In this document: positions 19,196-28,656 of the stretch, one piece after another | How the letters are laid out: each line of letters begins with the position of its first letter | Numbering within the stretch: position 1 is the first letter of the stretch | Assembly: GCA_024235735.1 (NCBI GenBank) | Contig: JACKLU010000001.1 | Location: 310,001 to 374,000 of the forward strand | Direction: 5' to 3' | DNA: 64,000 bases | Source of the DNA: Burkholderiales bacterium | Lineage (GTDB): Bacteria > Pseudomonadota > Gammaproteobacteria > Burkholderiales > Nitrosomonadaceae | Translations under genes and position numbers: made by a program | Notes under the pieces: model-generated | What the model saw: the letters and a program-made list of their open reading frames with translations, nothing else | What the model was told of the DNA's origin: nothing | Database searches by the model: none

Positions 19196-20050
19196 ATGCA
19201 TCCCATGTTGAACATCGCGGTTAAAGCCGCGCGCCGGGCCGGCGATATCATTGTCCAGGCTTCCCGGAATCTGGATTTACTCAGTATTTCAAAAAAATCG
19301 CACAGTGATTTTGTCAGCGAGGTCGATCGCGCAGCGGAGGACGCTATCATCAGAATTTTGCGCGAATCTTTTCCGGATCACGCAATTCTGGCGGAAGAAA
19401 GCGGTGCAAGTGGTGACGCCCGGAACGCCGAATTTCAATGGATTATCGACCCGCTTGATGGCACGACGAATTTTCTGCATGGGTTCCCGCAATACTCGGT
19501 TTCGATCGCGTTGAAACACAAGGATATCTTGAGCAAAGCGGTTGTTTACAATCCCAATAACAACGAGCTTTTCACCGCCAGCAAAGGCGGCGGCGCCTAT
19601 CTGAATAATCAGCGCCTCCGTGTGAGCAAACGTATCCGTCTCGAAGATTGTCTGATCGGCACGGGCATTCCGTTCCGCGATCTAACGCATATGGACGCCT
19701 ATTTGAATATTTTCAAAGATATTATTCCACGTGTTGCCGGTATTCGCCGCCCCGGTTCCGCGGCGCTCGATTTATCTTATGTCGCTGCGGGACGCTATGA
19801 TGGTTTCTGGGAAATCGGTCTGGCGCCCTGGGATATGGCGGCCGGTGTTTTGATGATCAAGGAAGCCGGCGGACTGGTCAGCGATCTGGAAGGCGACGAT
19901 ACGTATCTGGAAAGCGGTCAGATTCTGACGGGCAACCCAAAGATTTTTTCCCAGTTATTACAGATCATTACACCGCACCTGACCGAAACACTGAAAGCCA
20001 ACCACCGTTCAGCCAAAAAAATTACCGGCAGAAAAAGTAAAGCAACCTAA
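19196..20050 (+). CDS. suhB: Inositol-1-monophosphatase SuhB
   Basis: 284 residues of the Mg-dependent inositol monophosphatase superfamily. The start 'MHPMLNIAVKAAR' matches E. coli SuhB. Metal and substrate motifs are present: 'EESG' (residues 67-70), 'IDPLDGTTNF' (about 84-93) and 'WDMAAG' (about 213-218). It dephosphorylates myo-inositol 1-phosphate; in E. coli SuhB also joins the rRNA antitermination complex. The last 20 residues are basic and look like a lineage-specific tail. No strong ribosome site is seen before the ATG. It converges on scpB with only five bases between the stop codons. Confidence 0.92.
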   Translation: MHPMLNIAVKAARRAGDIIVQASRNLDLLSISKKSHSDFVSEVDRAAEDAIIRILRESFPDHAILAEESGASGDARNAEFQWIIDPLDGTTNFLHGFPQYSVSIALKHKDILSKAVVYNPNNNELFTASKGGGAYLNNQRLRVSKRIRLEDCLIGTGIPFRDLTHMDAYLNIFKDIIPRVAGIRRPGSAALDLSYVAAGRYDGFWEIGLAPWDMAAGVLMIKEAGGLVSDLEGDDTYLESGQILTGNPKIFSQLLQIITPHLTETLKANHRSAKKITGRKSKAT

Positions 20051-20055
20051 GAGGC

Positions 20056-20757
20056 TCATTGTCCTTTTTCAGGATCGGTGATTGCTTCTGCTTCGGCGGA
20101 ATGCGCGCTTTCAACATCTGCTTCTACCAGCGCACCAAGTTCCTGTAACGGCGGCAGCGCTTCCAGTGATTGCAATCCCAGGTCATCAAGGAACTGTTGC
20201 GTGGTCGCGAGCAATGCCGGTTTTCCGGGAACATTGCGGTATCCAACCTGATCGACCCAGCCGCGTGAGGTCAGTGTTTTCAGTACCGTTGACGACACAC
20301 TGATGCCGCGTATTTCTTCGATGTCGCCACGGGTAACCGGTTGATGATAGGCAATGATGGCGAGTGTTTCCAGTACGGCGCGGGAATAGCGCGGCGCCTT
20401 GGGCGGATCAAGGCGGTTGAGAAAAGGCTGCATTTCCTTTCTGGCCTGAAAACGCCAGCCGCTGGCCACCTGAACAAGCGCTATGCCGCTGTCCAGCCAA
20501 TCTCCGGCAATTTCGTCTAACGCGGCGGAAATCTGCCGGGCGTTTACGGCATTGTCGAACAACCTCTTCAATGCCGCCATGGGCAGCGGCTCCTGCGCTG
20601 TCAGCAACGCAGCCTCCAGTACGCGTTTGATCTGCTTCGGTTCATGGCATACCGAGGATTCCGGTGATGTTTCCGTCCCTGTGCTCACCGTATCCGGCGT
20701 GTCAGTCACGGCGGTTTGAGACAGCCGCTCAGGCTGCTGCGTCAGCGGATCGGACAT
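20056..20757 (-). CDS. scpB: Segregation and condensation protein ScpB
   Basis: 233 residues. ScpB joins ScpA and SMC in the condensin that folds and separates the chromosome. After a 40-residue variable Thr/Ser/Pro-rich start, residues about 43-205 form the usual two winged-helix domains: 'KRVLEAALLTAQEPLPM', 'LETLAIIAYHQPVTRGDIE' and 'RGISVSSTVLKTL'. The acidic tail (206-233) is variable in the family. The gene start overlaps the end of scpA by 29 bases, which indicates translational coupling. Confidence 0.93.
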   Translation of the reverse strand: MSDPLTQQPERLSQTAVTDTPDTVSTGTETSPESSVCHEPKQIKRVLEAALLTAQEPLPMAALKRLFDNAVNARQISAALDEIAGDWLDSGIALVQVASGWRFQARKEMQPFLNRLDPPKAPRYSRAVLETLAIIAYHQPVTRGDIEEIRGISVSSTVLKTLTSRGWVDQVGYRNVPGKPALLATTQQFLDDLGLQSLEALPPLQELGALVEADVESAHSAEAEAITDPEKGQ

Positions 20758-21532
20758 AAATCACGCCCAGCAATTCCGGTTGCAGAATTTCCACCAATGT
20801 TTCCTTGGCGAGTTCAAGGATGGCGAGAAAAGTCACAATCACTTCCGCAGTCGTTGCCACCGGACTGAACAGATCATAAAACGCGACCTGCCCGCGCTGC
20901 TGCAACGCCCGCAGCACCCGGCTCATATAAGCGCGGACGGATAATGTCTCACGACTGATTTGATGATTGCGGTTGATTCTGGCGCGCGCCAAAAGCGCCA
21001 GCCAGACCTGACGCAAATCATCTACCGTAACGTCCGGCAACTGTTCGGGCAGTTGCGCATCCATCCATACCCTGGCAACCATGAAATCGCGGTCGACCTG
21101 AGGCAGCGCGTTGAGGCGCGCAGCGGCCAGCTTGATCTGCTCGTATTTCAGTAACCGCTGTACAAGCTCGGCCCTGGGATCGTTTTCTTCCGCCAGCTCA
21201 CTGACGGGTGCGGGGAGCAGCATGCGCGACTTGATTTCAATCAGTAAAGCCGTCATGAGAAGATATTCAGCCGCCAGTTCAAACTGTTCCACATTCATCA
21301 TTTCCACGTAGGCCATATATTGCTGAGTGAGTTGCGTCATGGGAATATCGAGAATATCGATATTGTGCTTGCGTATCAGATAAAGCAGCAAGTCCAGCGG
21401 CCCCTGAAAAGTATCCAGAAAGACTTCCAGCGCATCGGGCGGAATATACAGATCCTGCGGAATTTCCATCAAGGGTTCGCCGCAGATTCTTGCGTATGGT
21501 TTTTTTTCCAGCGTACCGGCAGTTACGGTCAC
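20729..21532 (-). CDS. scpA: Segregation and condensation protein ScpA
   Basis: 267 residues. ScpA is the kleisin that bridges the SMC dimer. The N-terminal part has the family signature 'FQGPLDLLLYLIRKHNIDI' (about 43-61) that binds the SMC neck, and the C-terminal winged helix is around 205-262. The frame opens at a GTG (21532); an ATG at 'MEIPQDLYIPP', 21 residues in, is also possible. A single AGG eight bases before the GTG mildly favours the longer form. It is followed by scpB with overlap and preceded by trpS, an order I know from several betaproteobacteria. Confidence 0.92.
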   Translation of the reverse strand: MTVTAGTLEKKPYARICGEPLMEIPQDLYIPPDALEVFLDTFQGPLDLLLYLIRKHNIDILDIPMTQLTQQYMAYVEMMNVEQFELAAEYLLMTALLIEIKSRMLLPAPVSELAEENDPRAELVQRLLKYEQIKLAAARLNALPQVDRDFMVARVWMDAQLPEQLPDVTVDDLRQVWLALLARARINRNHQISRETLSVRAYMSRVLRALQQRGQVAFYDLFSPVATTAEVIVTFLAILELAKETLVEILQPELLGVIYVRSADAAA

Positions 21533-21616
21533 AATGGATAGCCTACCTTTTTATCGTCAAACTCCGTTCGATTCAATCGAACAAGAATGATAGACATCGC
21601 ATATGAATGCAGCGCT

Positions 21617-22819
21617 TCACGAATAATCCAGTCCCATCGCCGTACGGATGTCGCGCATGGTTTCCTCAGCCAGCTGATTGGCTTTCTCACAACCGTCTGC
21701 AATGATGTTACGCACCAGAACAGGATCTTCTTCGTACATGCGGGCCCGGTCGTGCATCGGCTCCTGTTCGGCCAGCACTTTGTCGATGACCGGCGACTTG
21801 CAATCGAGACAGCCGATAGACGCGCTGCGGCAGCCCTGTTGTACCCAGTTACGGATTTCGTCATCGGAGTACACCAGATGAAACTGCCATACCGGACAAA
21901 CATCAGGATTACCAGGATCGGTACGCCGCACACGGGCGGGATCGGTCGGCATGGTGCGGATTTTTTTGCGCACGCTGTCGGCATCCTCGCGCAGACTGAT
22001 GGTATTGTTATACGATTTTGACATTTTCTGACCGTCCAGTCCCGGCATGCGCGATGCTTTGGTCAGTAACGTTTCCGGTTCGCACAATATCATTTTACCG
22101 CCGCCTTCAAGATAGCCGTACAGCCGCTCCTGATCACCCATATTCAGATTCTGCTGCTCTTCCAGCAAAGACTTGGCCTCCGCCAGCGCATGTTCATCGC
22201 CCTGCTCCTGGTAGCGAGTGCGCAGTTCAATGTACAGCCTGGATTTCTTCGAACCGAGCTTTTTAATGGCAGCCTGCGCTTTTTCTTCAAACCCGGCTTC
22301 CTTGCCATAAATATGATTGAAGCGCCGGCAGATTTCGCGCGTGAATTCAATGTGCGGCGCTTGATCTTCCCCGACAGGCACGCGATTCGCACGGTAAATC
22401 AGAATATCCGCGCTTTGCAGCAGCGGGTAACCCAGGAAGCCATAAGTGCTGAGATCCTTCTCGCTGAGTTTTTCCTGCTGATCCTTGTATGTCGGCACAC
22501 GTTCGAGCCAGCCCAGCGGCGTCATCATCGACAGCAACAGGTAAAGTTCGGCATGCGCGGGCACTTTGGACTGGATAAACAAAACCGCTTTTGATGGATC
22601 CACGCCTGCGGCGAGCCAGTCGATCACCATATCCCATGCATTCTTTTCGATAATTTCCGGCGAGTCGTAATGCGTCGTCAATGCATGCCAGTCCGCCACA
22701 AAGAACAGGCATTCGTATTGCTGCTGCAACGCCACCCAGTTTTTCAATACGCCATGATAATGCCCCAAATGCAGATTCCCGGTAGGACGCATACCTGACA
22801 AGACACGATCAGCAAACAT
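21617..22819 (-). CDS. trpS: Tryptophanyl-tRNA synthetase
   Basis: 400 residues. This cytoplasmic class I enzyme charges tRNA-Trp with tryptophan. It has the HIGH-type motif 'HLGH' at 17-20 and 'KMSKS' at 265-269, with the family's 'GYPLLQSADIL' and 'VGEDQAPHIE' between them. At 400 residues it is about 65 longer than the E. coli enzyme; the extra length is a charged insert at about 170-235, known from other betaproteobacterial versions. The C-terminal part has an 'SASIGCLDCK' segment that includes two Cys. AGGA lies eight bases upstream of the ATG. The M50 protease gene is 68 bases upstream on the same strand. Confidence 0.95.
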   Translation of the reverse strand: MFADRVLSGMRPTGNLHLGHYHGVLKNWVALQQQYECLFFVADWHALTTHYDSPEIIEKNAWDMVIDWLAAGVDPSKAVLFIQSKVPAHAELYLLLSMMTPLGWLERVPTYKDQQEKLSEKDLSTYGFLGYPLLQSADILIYRANRVPVGEDQAPHIEFTREICRRFNHIYGKEAGFEEKAQAAIKKLGSKKSRLYIELRTRYQEQGDEHALAEAKSLLEEQQNLNMGDQERLYGYLEGGGKMILCEPETLLTKASRMPGLDGQKMSKSYNNTISLREDADSVRKKIRTMPTDPARVRRTDPGNPDVCPVWQFHLVYSDDEIRNWVQQGCRSASIGCLDCKSPVIDKVLAEQEPMHDRARMYEEDPVLVRNIIADGCEKANQLAEETMRDIRTAMGLDYS

Positions 22820-22887
22820 GTTTTAAATCCTAAAAGTTAATCACTACAAGCAAATGAATATTCGATAATTTTCCAGGCAAACAAAGC

Positions 22888-23559
22888 CTAGATATATAAT
22901 CCAAAAAAAGAAACAATCATCAATTTGACCAGGTTAACCATCGGCCAGACAATCACACCCAGCACACCGCTGATCAGCAAAACCAACAGGATCATGAAAC
23001 CATAAGGCTCGATTCTGGAAAATGGATAAGCGATTCGATGCGGTAAAAGACTCACTGCCATGCGGCCGCCGTCAAGCGGCGGCAAAGGCAGCAGATTCAG
23101 AACCATCAGAATGACATTGATTTCGATTCCGGCGATACTCATCAGAATCACCGGTTTGGTATATTCAGTGATGGGGAAAATCATCGCCAGCTTGATCAGC
23201 AGCGCCCAGAAAAAAGCCATCAACAGATTCGCCCCGGGCCCTGCGGCGGCTACCCACAGCATATCCTGCTTCGGATGACGCAGATTGGAAAAATTCACCG
23301 GAACAGGTTTTGCCCAGCCGAACAGAAAACCAGCGCCCATCGTCATTTTACTGATGATAAACAGAGCAGCGGGAACCAGTATGGTGCCGACCGGATCGAT
23401 ATGCCTGGCTGGATTAAGGCTGATGCGTCCTGCATTGAACGCGGTAAAGTCGCCAAAATGTCTGGCGACATAACCATGCGCCGCTTCATGCATGGTGATC
23501 GCCAGAATAACCGGCAACGCATAGATTGCGATGCCCTGAATGATGCTGTCAAAATCCAT
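22888..23559 (-). CDS. Site-2 protease family (M50) membrane metalloprotease
   Basis: 223 residues with five or six predicted membrane segments. 'HEAAH' at about 24-28 is the zinc-binding HExxH motif and 'LPLPPLDGGR' (about 157-166) supplies the third ligand Asp. It belongs to the short, PDZ-less group of M50 intramembrane proteases. Their substrates are mostly unknown. The start overlaps the end of the Sua5-like gene by 11 bases. The order Sua5-like, M50, trpS, scpA, scpB on one strand is a conserved neighbourhood that hints at co-transcription, though the protein functions are unrelated. Confidence 0.88.
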   Translation of the reverse strand: MDFDSIIQGIAIYALPVILAITMHEAAHGYVARHFGDFTAFNAGRISLNPARHIDPVGTILVPAALFIISKMTMGAGFLFGWAKPVPVNFSNLRHPKQDMLWVAAAGPGANLLMAFFWALLIKLAMIFPITEYTKPVILMSIAGIEINVILMVLNLLPLPPLDGGRMAVSLLPHRIAYPFSRIEPYGFMILLVLLISGVLGVIVWPMVNLVKLMIVSFFGLYI

Positions 23560-24184
23560 CGGCCAGTCCGAAAGGTGTCAGATCCCCTTTTCCTGTTCGC
23601 ACAAGCTCCGGCGCATCGCCGGTCAGGTCAATTACCGTGGTCATTTCCAGTCCGCAGGAGCCGGCATCCATAACCAGATCAACCTGATGTTCAAGACGTT
23701 CGCGGATTGCTTCGGCATCATTCAATGGAAATTCATCATCGGGAAGAATCAAGGTCGAGCTCAGCAACGGTTCATTCAATTCTTCCAGCAGCGCCAGCGC
23801 GACAGGATGATCCGGTATCCGCAAACCTATCGTATACCGTTTGGGGTGCTGCAAACGGCGCGGCACCTCGCGGCTGGCTTGCAAAATGAATGTATAACTG
23901 CCGGGTGTATTGGCTTTGAGCAAGCGATACTGAGCATTATCCACCCGAGCGTATAACGAGATTTCCGCAAGATTTCTGCACACCAGCGTGAAATGATGTT
24001 TGTCATCGACTTGGCGGATCGCGCGTATCCGTGTCATCGCATCTTTATCACCGATCTGGCAGCCCAGCGCATAACAGGAATCGGTCGGATAGACGATTAC
24101 GCCGCCGTTATGCAGAATATTGACAGCCTGCCTGATCAATCTGGAATGCGGGTTTTCAGTATGAATCGTAAAAAACTGGGCCAT
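23549..24184 (-). CDS. YrdC/Sua5/YciO family protein, L-threonylcarbamoyladenylate synthase-like
   Basis: 211 residues. 'GGVIVYPTDSCYALGC' (about 27-42) is the ATP/threonine-binding start of the YrdC fold; 'PGSYTFIL' and 'KRYTIGLRIPDHP' follow. Sua5 and TsaC make the threonylcarbamoyl-AMP used for t6A in tRNAs. The sequence fits the YciO branch better than TsaC: it lacks the C-terminal Sua5 domain and has the YciO-type 'DAGSCGLEMTTVIDLTG'. YciO is close in structure but its activity is weaker or uncertain, so the exact role is open. It overlaps the next gene by 11 bases. Confidence 0.88.
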   Translation of the reverse strand: MAQFFTIHTENPHSRLIRQAVNILHNGGVIVYPTDSCYALGCQIGDKDAMTRIRAIRQVDDKHHFTLVCRNLAEISLYARVDNAQYRLLKANTPGSYTFILQASREVPRRLQHPKRYTIGLRIPDHPVALALLEELNEPLLSSTLILPDDEFPLNDAEAIRERLEHQVDLVMDAGSCGLEMTTVIDLTGDAPELVRTGKGDLTPFGLADGF

Positions 24185-24228
24185 TATGTGTAGCGTTTTT
24201 GGTTAGATAGGCTTATGCAAATCCATTT

Positions 24229-25077
24229 TTAAAGCGGAAACGATAGCTTCCAGTCATGCCATACCGGAATGCATCCTCCCGGAAGATCGGGTAATTGACC
24301 GAGATCGTAAAAACTTTCACCGGGCCCGTGAAAATCCGAACCGCAGGAAGCCAGTAACGCCTTTGTCCGGGCATGGTTGGCAAAAATATCGACTTGCTCC
24401 TGGGTATGGCTGGCGCTTACCACTTCAATTCCGGCGCCGCCCAGCGTGCAAAACTCATCGAGCAGATCCAGCAAAACATTTTTCCCAAGATTATATCTGG
24501 CCGGATGCGCAATCACAGCCTTGCCGCCACTGCCGGTAATCCAGTCTATGGCTTCGCTGAGTTGCGCCCACTCGTGATGCGCATAACCGGGCTTACCCTT
24601 GACCAGATATTTTTTGAAAACGGCTTTCATATCCTTGGCATAGCCTTTTTCGATCAAAAAGCGGGCAAAATGCGTGCGGCCAATCAGTCCACGCTCACCG
24701 ACATGAGCAAAGGCGCCCTCAAAACTGTTTCTGACACCAATCTTCTCCAGCTCAGCCGCAATAGTGCGCGCGCGCTGTGTGCGTCCATCGCGAATAGCTT
24801 GCAGGCCATTAAAAAGCGGCTTATATTCCGGATCAACATTCAATCCCAAAATATGGATCGTCCGCCCGCGCCAGGTAACGGATATTTCCACACCGTTTAT
24901 AAATGTGATATTTTTCTCTGCAGCAGCGTGGCTTGCTTCCTCAAGCCCGGCAACATCATCGTGATCAGTCAATGCCAATACCCTGACGCCGCGCCGATGC
25001 GCACGCTCGACTAGCTGCGCTGGCGTCAGAACTCCGTCAGAAACCGTCGAATGACAATGCAAATCAATATTAAGCAT
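24229..25077 (-). CDS. rnm: PHP-domain phosphoesterase, RNase AM-like
   Basis: About 282 residues from the ATG at 25075-25077; the frame stays open to a GTG twelve codons further up, but 'MLNIDLHCHS' at the family start argues for the ATG. The PHP metal site is visible: 'DLHCHS' at 5-10, 'TDHDD' around 42-46, 'NGVEIS' (Glu), 'IAHPARY' around 185-191 and 'GSDFHGPG' around 245-252. E. coli RNase AM (YciV) has this form and acts as a 5'-3' exonuclease on small RNAs and as a 3',5'-bisphosphonucleotide phosphatase. The gene lies upstream of the Sua5-like gene on the same strand. Confidence 0.85.
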   Translation of the reverse strand: MLNIDLHCHSTVSDGVLTPAQLVERAHRRGVRVLALTDHDDVAGLEEASHAAAEKNITFINGVEISVTWRGRTIHILGLNVDPEYKPLFNGLQAIRDGRTQRARTIAAELEKIGVRNSFEGAFAHVGERGLIGRTHFARFLIEKGYAKDMKAVFKKYLVKGKPGYAHHEWAQLSEAIDWITGSGGKAVIAHPARYNLGKNVLLDLLDEFCTLGGAGIEVVSASHTQEQVDIFANHARTKALLASCGSDFHGPGESFYDLGQLPDLPGGCIPVWHDWKLSFPL

Positions 25078-25205
25078 GAAGAACTTTGGCTGCGCATCAC
25101 TTGGAAAGGACACGCATCATAACAAATTAACCGGATTTAGAAAAACAGACAGTGCAAGTTGATTATATCAAATGCAAAAACAAAGAACGCAAAAGGAATT
25201 TTTAA

Positions 25206-26444
25206 ATGCAGAATAACTCAGGCTTTTGGCATCATCTTTCAGCGGCACCACATCGCAGTCTCTTTTTAGCCGGCGCATTGCAGGGTGTTTTTACCCTGAC
25301 CTGGTGGCTCTATGATCTTGCCGGGCGTTATGCTGTTGCGGGTTCATTTACCGTATGGAGCACGCCGCCGACATGGGCGCATGCTTTTCTGATGATTTAT
25401 GGTTTTTTCCCCTTTTTTATATTCGGTTTTTTGTTTACCACCTACCCGAACTGGATGAATGGGGCAAAAATTCCGCCTCGCGTTTATATGACTACCGTCC
25501 TTTTAATGACTGGTGGCATTGCATCGTTTTATACAGGACTGATTTATAGTCAAAGCATAGTTATGTTCGGTGTTCTTGCGATACTGGCCGGCTTTGGTGT
25601 TGCGTTTAACGCCTTATTGCGTGTGCTTCTGGCCGCCAAAAGTCAGGACAGACGTCACGCGATTGTCACCAGCATTGCGCTTTCGATGGGTTGCCTGGGT
25701 GTCGCGGCGTATCTGCTCTGGTTGATTACCGATATGCATTTTCTGCTGAGCTTCTCGCGGCACGCCGGCGTCTGGTTTTTTCTGATGCCGATTTTGCTGG
25801 CGGTTTCGCATCGTATGATTCCATTTTTTTCCAGCCGCGTATTGCAGGACTATGTCATCGTAAGGCCCTACTGGTTACTCTGGGTTATGCTCGCGTGTGC
25901 CGCGGCACATGGCATACTGCAATTATCCGGTCAGATCCAGTATCTCTGGACAGCTGATTCTCTGCTGGCGGCATGCGCGCTGTATCTATCAATTCGCTGG
26001 GGGTTTCTGCGCAGTTTCCAGGTCAGCCTGCTCGCCGTACTGCACATTTCATTCGCCTGGCTCGGCATTGCCATGCTGCTCTACAGCGTGCAAAGCTATC
26101 TTTATATGCAGAATCCTGAAAGCATACTGATTCTGGGGCTTGCACCCTTGCACGCACTGGTCATCGGCTATTTTGCCAGTATGGTTCTTGGCATGGCATC
26201 CCGTGTTACTCTTGGACATTCCGGCCGCCCCCTGGAACTGGATCGCTTCACCTGGCAGCTGTTTATCGGTTTTCAGGCCAGCACCGCAGTCAGAATACTA
26301 CCCGAAATCATACCCGTGTTTGGATCGTTCACACCCCTGCTCTATCTGCTTGCGGGACTGATCTGGTTGTTCTGTTTCTTGTTATGGGCCGCACACTTTA
26401 TACCGATATACTGGCGCCCTCGAATCGACGGCAAACCGGGGTGA
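25206..26444 (+). CDS. nnrS: NnrS family heme/copper membrane protein
   Basis: 412 residues with about 12 predicted membrane segments. The NnrS signature residues are present: 'PHRSLFLAG' near residue 15, 'HAFLMIYGFFPFFIFG' around 60, 'SHRMIPFFSS' around 202 and 'LGHSGRPL' around 337, supplying conserved His. NnrS proteins contain heme and copper and relieve nitrosative stress; they are common in denitrifiers and ammonia oxidizers, which fits the suggested host. AAAGGA lies eight bases before the ATG. The gene is divergent from the PHP gene with 128 bases between. Confidence 0.92.
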   Translation: MQNNSGFWHHLSAAPHRSLFLAGALQGVFTLTWWLYDLAGRYAVAGSFTVWSTPPTWAHAFLMIYGFFPFFIFGFLFTTYPNWMNGAKIPPRVYMTTVLLMTGGIASFYTGLIYSQSIVMFGVLAILAGFGVAFNALLRVLLAAKSQDRRHAIVTSIALSMGCLGVAAYLLWLITDMHFLLSFSRHAGVWFFLMPILLAVSHRMIPFFSSRVLQDYVIVRPYWLLWVMLACAAAHGILQLSGQIQYLWTADSLLAACALYLSIRWGFLRSFQVSLLAVLHISFAWLGIAMLLYSVQSYLYMQNPESILILGLAPLHALVIGYFASMVLGMASRVTLGHSGRPLELDRFTWQLFIGFQASTAVRILPEIIPVFGSFTPLLYLLAGLIWLFCFLLWAAHFIPIYWRPRIDGKPG

Positions 26445-26704
26445 TCAATCGACTAACGACACATACCTTGACAAGCAGCAAGGGCTTCGCTAGTCTCGTT
26501 GAGCAAATTGATGCTTATCAGAGCAGCCCGGACAGCGTGTAACAATGCTTTTTTCCCGTATAATTCGTCAGCGATGCAATACGCGCGCTTGCCATATATA
26601 ATTTATACTATGTCCGAGGCAGACTGCATGGCTGATCATAATAAAAACAACAGAAACAACTTCATTTTTTCATTTCGTCATATCGATAACAAAGGAGCAA
26701 ACCA

Positions 26705-27124
26705 ATGGAACTTAAAGGATCCAAAACCGAAAACAACCTTAAAGCCGCATTTGCCGGAGAATCGCAAGCCAACCGTCGTTACCTTTATTTTGCTGCGAAA
26801 GCGGATGTGGAAGGCCAGAACGATGTTGCTGCGGTTTTCCGTTCCACTGCCGAAGGCGAAACCGGGCACGCGCATGGCCATCTGGAATATCTGGAGTCCT
26901 GCGGCGATCCCGCCACCGGCCTGACTTTCGGTGCAACCCGCGACAATCTGAAAACCGCGATCGCCGGTGAAACGCACGAATACACCGATATGTATCCCGG
27001 CATGGCAAAAACCGCGCGCGATGAAGGCTTTGATGAAATAGCCGACTGGTTTGAAACGCTGGCCAAAGCCGAACGTTCACATGCCAATCGTTTTCAACGC
27101 GCTCTGGATAGTCTGGTTGACTGA
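26705..27124 (+). CDS. Rubrerythrin without rubredoxin domain
   Basis: 139 residues. It is a four-helix diiron protein that reduces peroxide. Glu and His ligands appear in the family spacing: 'AGESQANRRY' (Glu19), 'EGETGHAHGH' (about 50-59), 'AGETHEY' and 'AKAERSHANRF' near the C-terminus. The usual C-terminal rubredoxin domain (two CxxC) is absent, so it belongs to the short form, which needs an external electron donor. AAAGGAG lies about seven bases before the ATG. A possible -10 (TATAAT, 26597-26602) lies upstream without a good -35. The Fe-S protein and DUF3501 follow, a grouping I know from betaproteobacteria. Confidence 0.93.
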   Translation: MELKGSKTENNLKAAFAGESQANRRYLYFAAKADVEGQNDVAAVFRSTAEGETGHAHGHLEYLESCGDPATGLTFGATRDNLKTAIAGETHEYTDMYPGMAKTARDEGFDEIADWFETLAKAERSHANRFQRALDSLVD

Positions 27125-27179
27125 TCAATCACCAGTAGCCTGTCAAACTGACCGGTTCTGCCGGATCAGTGAATAAAAG

Positions 27180-27213
27180 AACGGGGTTTGCGGCGAAATC
27201 CGCAAACCCCGTT
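27180..27213 (+). terminator. Strong hairpin after the rubrerythrin gene
   Basis: A perfect 14-bp stem (AACGGGGTTTGCGG with its inverse) with a six-base loop lies 56 bases after the rubrerythrin stop. No T-run follows, so it may act as an attenuator or RNA-stabilising hairpin rather than a full terminator. It argues against any coding start at 27188. Confidence 0.6.
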
Positions 27214-27253
27214 ATTGAGCTGTTTACTTCTTCAATCCGTCTTACAAAATTCT

Positions 27254-28651
27254 ATGACTACTCGTGAAGGCAGTCTGGAAGCGCCGAAACGCCATCCTAT
27301 CGACTGGAAGCACATCGAATTCTATAACGAAGTCAGCCTGATGGATGAAATGGAACGCGTGTTCGATATCTGCCATGGATGCCGGCGTTGTGTTAACTTG
27401 TGCACTGCATTCCCGCGTCTCTTCGATCTGGTTGACAATGGCGCAACAGGCGAAATTGACGGCGTGGAAAAACAAAAATTCTGGGAAGTCGTCGATCATT
27501 GCTTCCTGTGCGACATGTGCTTCATGACCAAGTGCCCTTATGTTCCGCCGCATGAATGGAATATTGATTTTCCACACTTGATGCTGCGCGCCAAAGCAGT
27601 CAAGTTTAAAACCCGCGGCGCCAGCTTCCGCGACAAGTTATTATCGAACACTGATACCATGGGTAAACTGGCAACCATTCCGGTCGTCGTCCAGACCGTT
27701 AATGCATTGAACAAAACACCCGCTGTCCGCAAGCTCATGGACAGCAGGCTGGGCATACACGCCGACCGAGTTTTGCCGGAATACGCACCGAACAAATTCC
27801 GGCCAACCGCGCAGACGAATGATAGCTTTTCTGTCAGAGACGGAGTGCGCACTCCGGGAAAGGTCGCGATTTACGCCACCTGTTATATCAATTACAACGA
27901 GCCGGACATCGGACGGGATCTGCTGAAAATTCTCGCGCATAATGAAATTCCGACCACACTCGTTGCAAAAGAAACCTGTTGCGGCATGCCAAAACTGGAG
28001 TTGGGCGACCTTGACACCGTCGAGAAAAACAAAAATATCAATATTCCGCATTTACTGAAACTGGCCGAGGAAGGTTACGCCATCTTGTCTGCCGTACCAT
28101 CATGCACGCTGATGTATAAACAGGAACTGCCATTGCTGTTTCCCGATGACCCGGCGGTGCAAACCGTCGCCGCAGCGATGTTTGATCCGTTCGAATATCT
28201 ACTGTTGCGCCATCAGGACAAATTACTGAAAACCGACTTCAAGGCTTCGCTGGGCAAGGTGGCTTACCATATACCGTGTCATCAGCGCGTACAAAATATT
28301 GGAAAAAAAACACGTGACGTGCTACAGCTTATTCCAGGAACTGAAATCACGGTTGTCGAACGGTGTTCCGGCCACGATGGCACTTGGGGCGTAAAAAGCG
28401 AATTTTTTGCGGATTCGATGAAGATCGGCCGCCCCGTTTTCCGGCAAATGGCGGCAAACCAACCTGATTACATCAGTTCCGATTGCGCTATTGCCGCGCG
28501 CCATATCGAACAGGGTATGGGAAAAGAAAACACGGCGCAGAAACTGCACCCGTTGACGCTCCTGCGCTTCGCCTACGAAGGCCGCATGTATACCGTCAGT
28601 GGACAGGAAACCGGCGCACCGCTTTCAACTGATAAACAAAATAGTGATTGA
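27254..28651 (+). CDS. Fe-S oxidoreductase of GlpC/HdrD type with CCG domains
   Basis: About 465 residues from the ATG at 27254; an upstream in-frame TTG at 27188 lies inside a hairpin and is unlikely. N-terminal cysteine clusters for two [4Fe-4S] centres are visible: 'CHGCRRCVNLC' and 'CFLCDMCFMTKCP'. The C-terminal half has two cysteine-rich CCG-type motifs, 'ETCCGMPKLELG' and 'RCSGHDGTWG'. This is the arrangement of GlpC, HdrD and relatives that pass electrons between flavoproteins and quinones or thiols. The gene sits between rubrerythrin and DUF3501, so it may be the electron donor for peroxide removal (inference). The stop leaves five bases to the next start. Confidence 0.85.
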   Translation: MTTREGSLEAPKRHPIDWKHIEFYNEVSLMDEMERVFDICHGCRRCVNLCTAFPRLFDLVDNGATGEIDGVEKQKFWEVVDHCFLCDMCFMTKCPYVPPHEWNIDFPHLMLRAKAVKFKTRGASFRDKLLSNTDTMGKLATIPVVVQTVNALNKTPAVRKLMDSRLGIHADRVLPEYAPNKFRPTAQTNDSFSVRDGVRTPGKVAIYATCYINYNEPDIGRDLLKILAHNEIPTTLVAKETCCGMPKLELGDLDTVEKNKNINIPHLLKLAEEGYAILSAVPSCTLMYKQELPLLFPDDPAVQTVAAAMFDPFEYLLLRHQDKLLKTDFKASLGKVAYHIPCHQRVQNIGKKTRDVLQLIPGTEITVVERCSGHDGTWGVKSEFFADSMKIGRPVFRQMAANQPDYISSDCAIAARHIEQGMGKENTAQKLHPLTLLRFAYEGRMYTVSGQETGAPLSTDKQNSD

Positions 28652-28656
28652 AGACG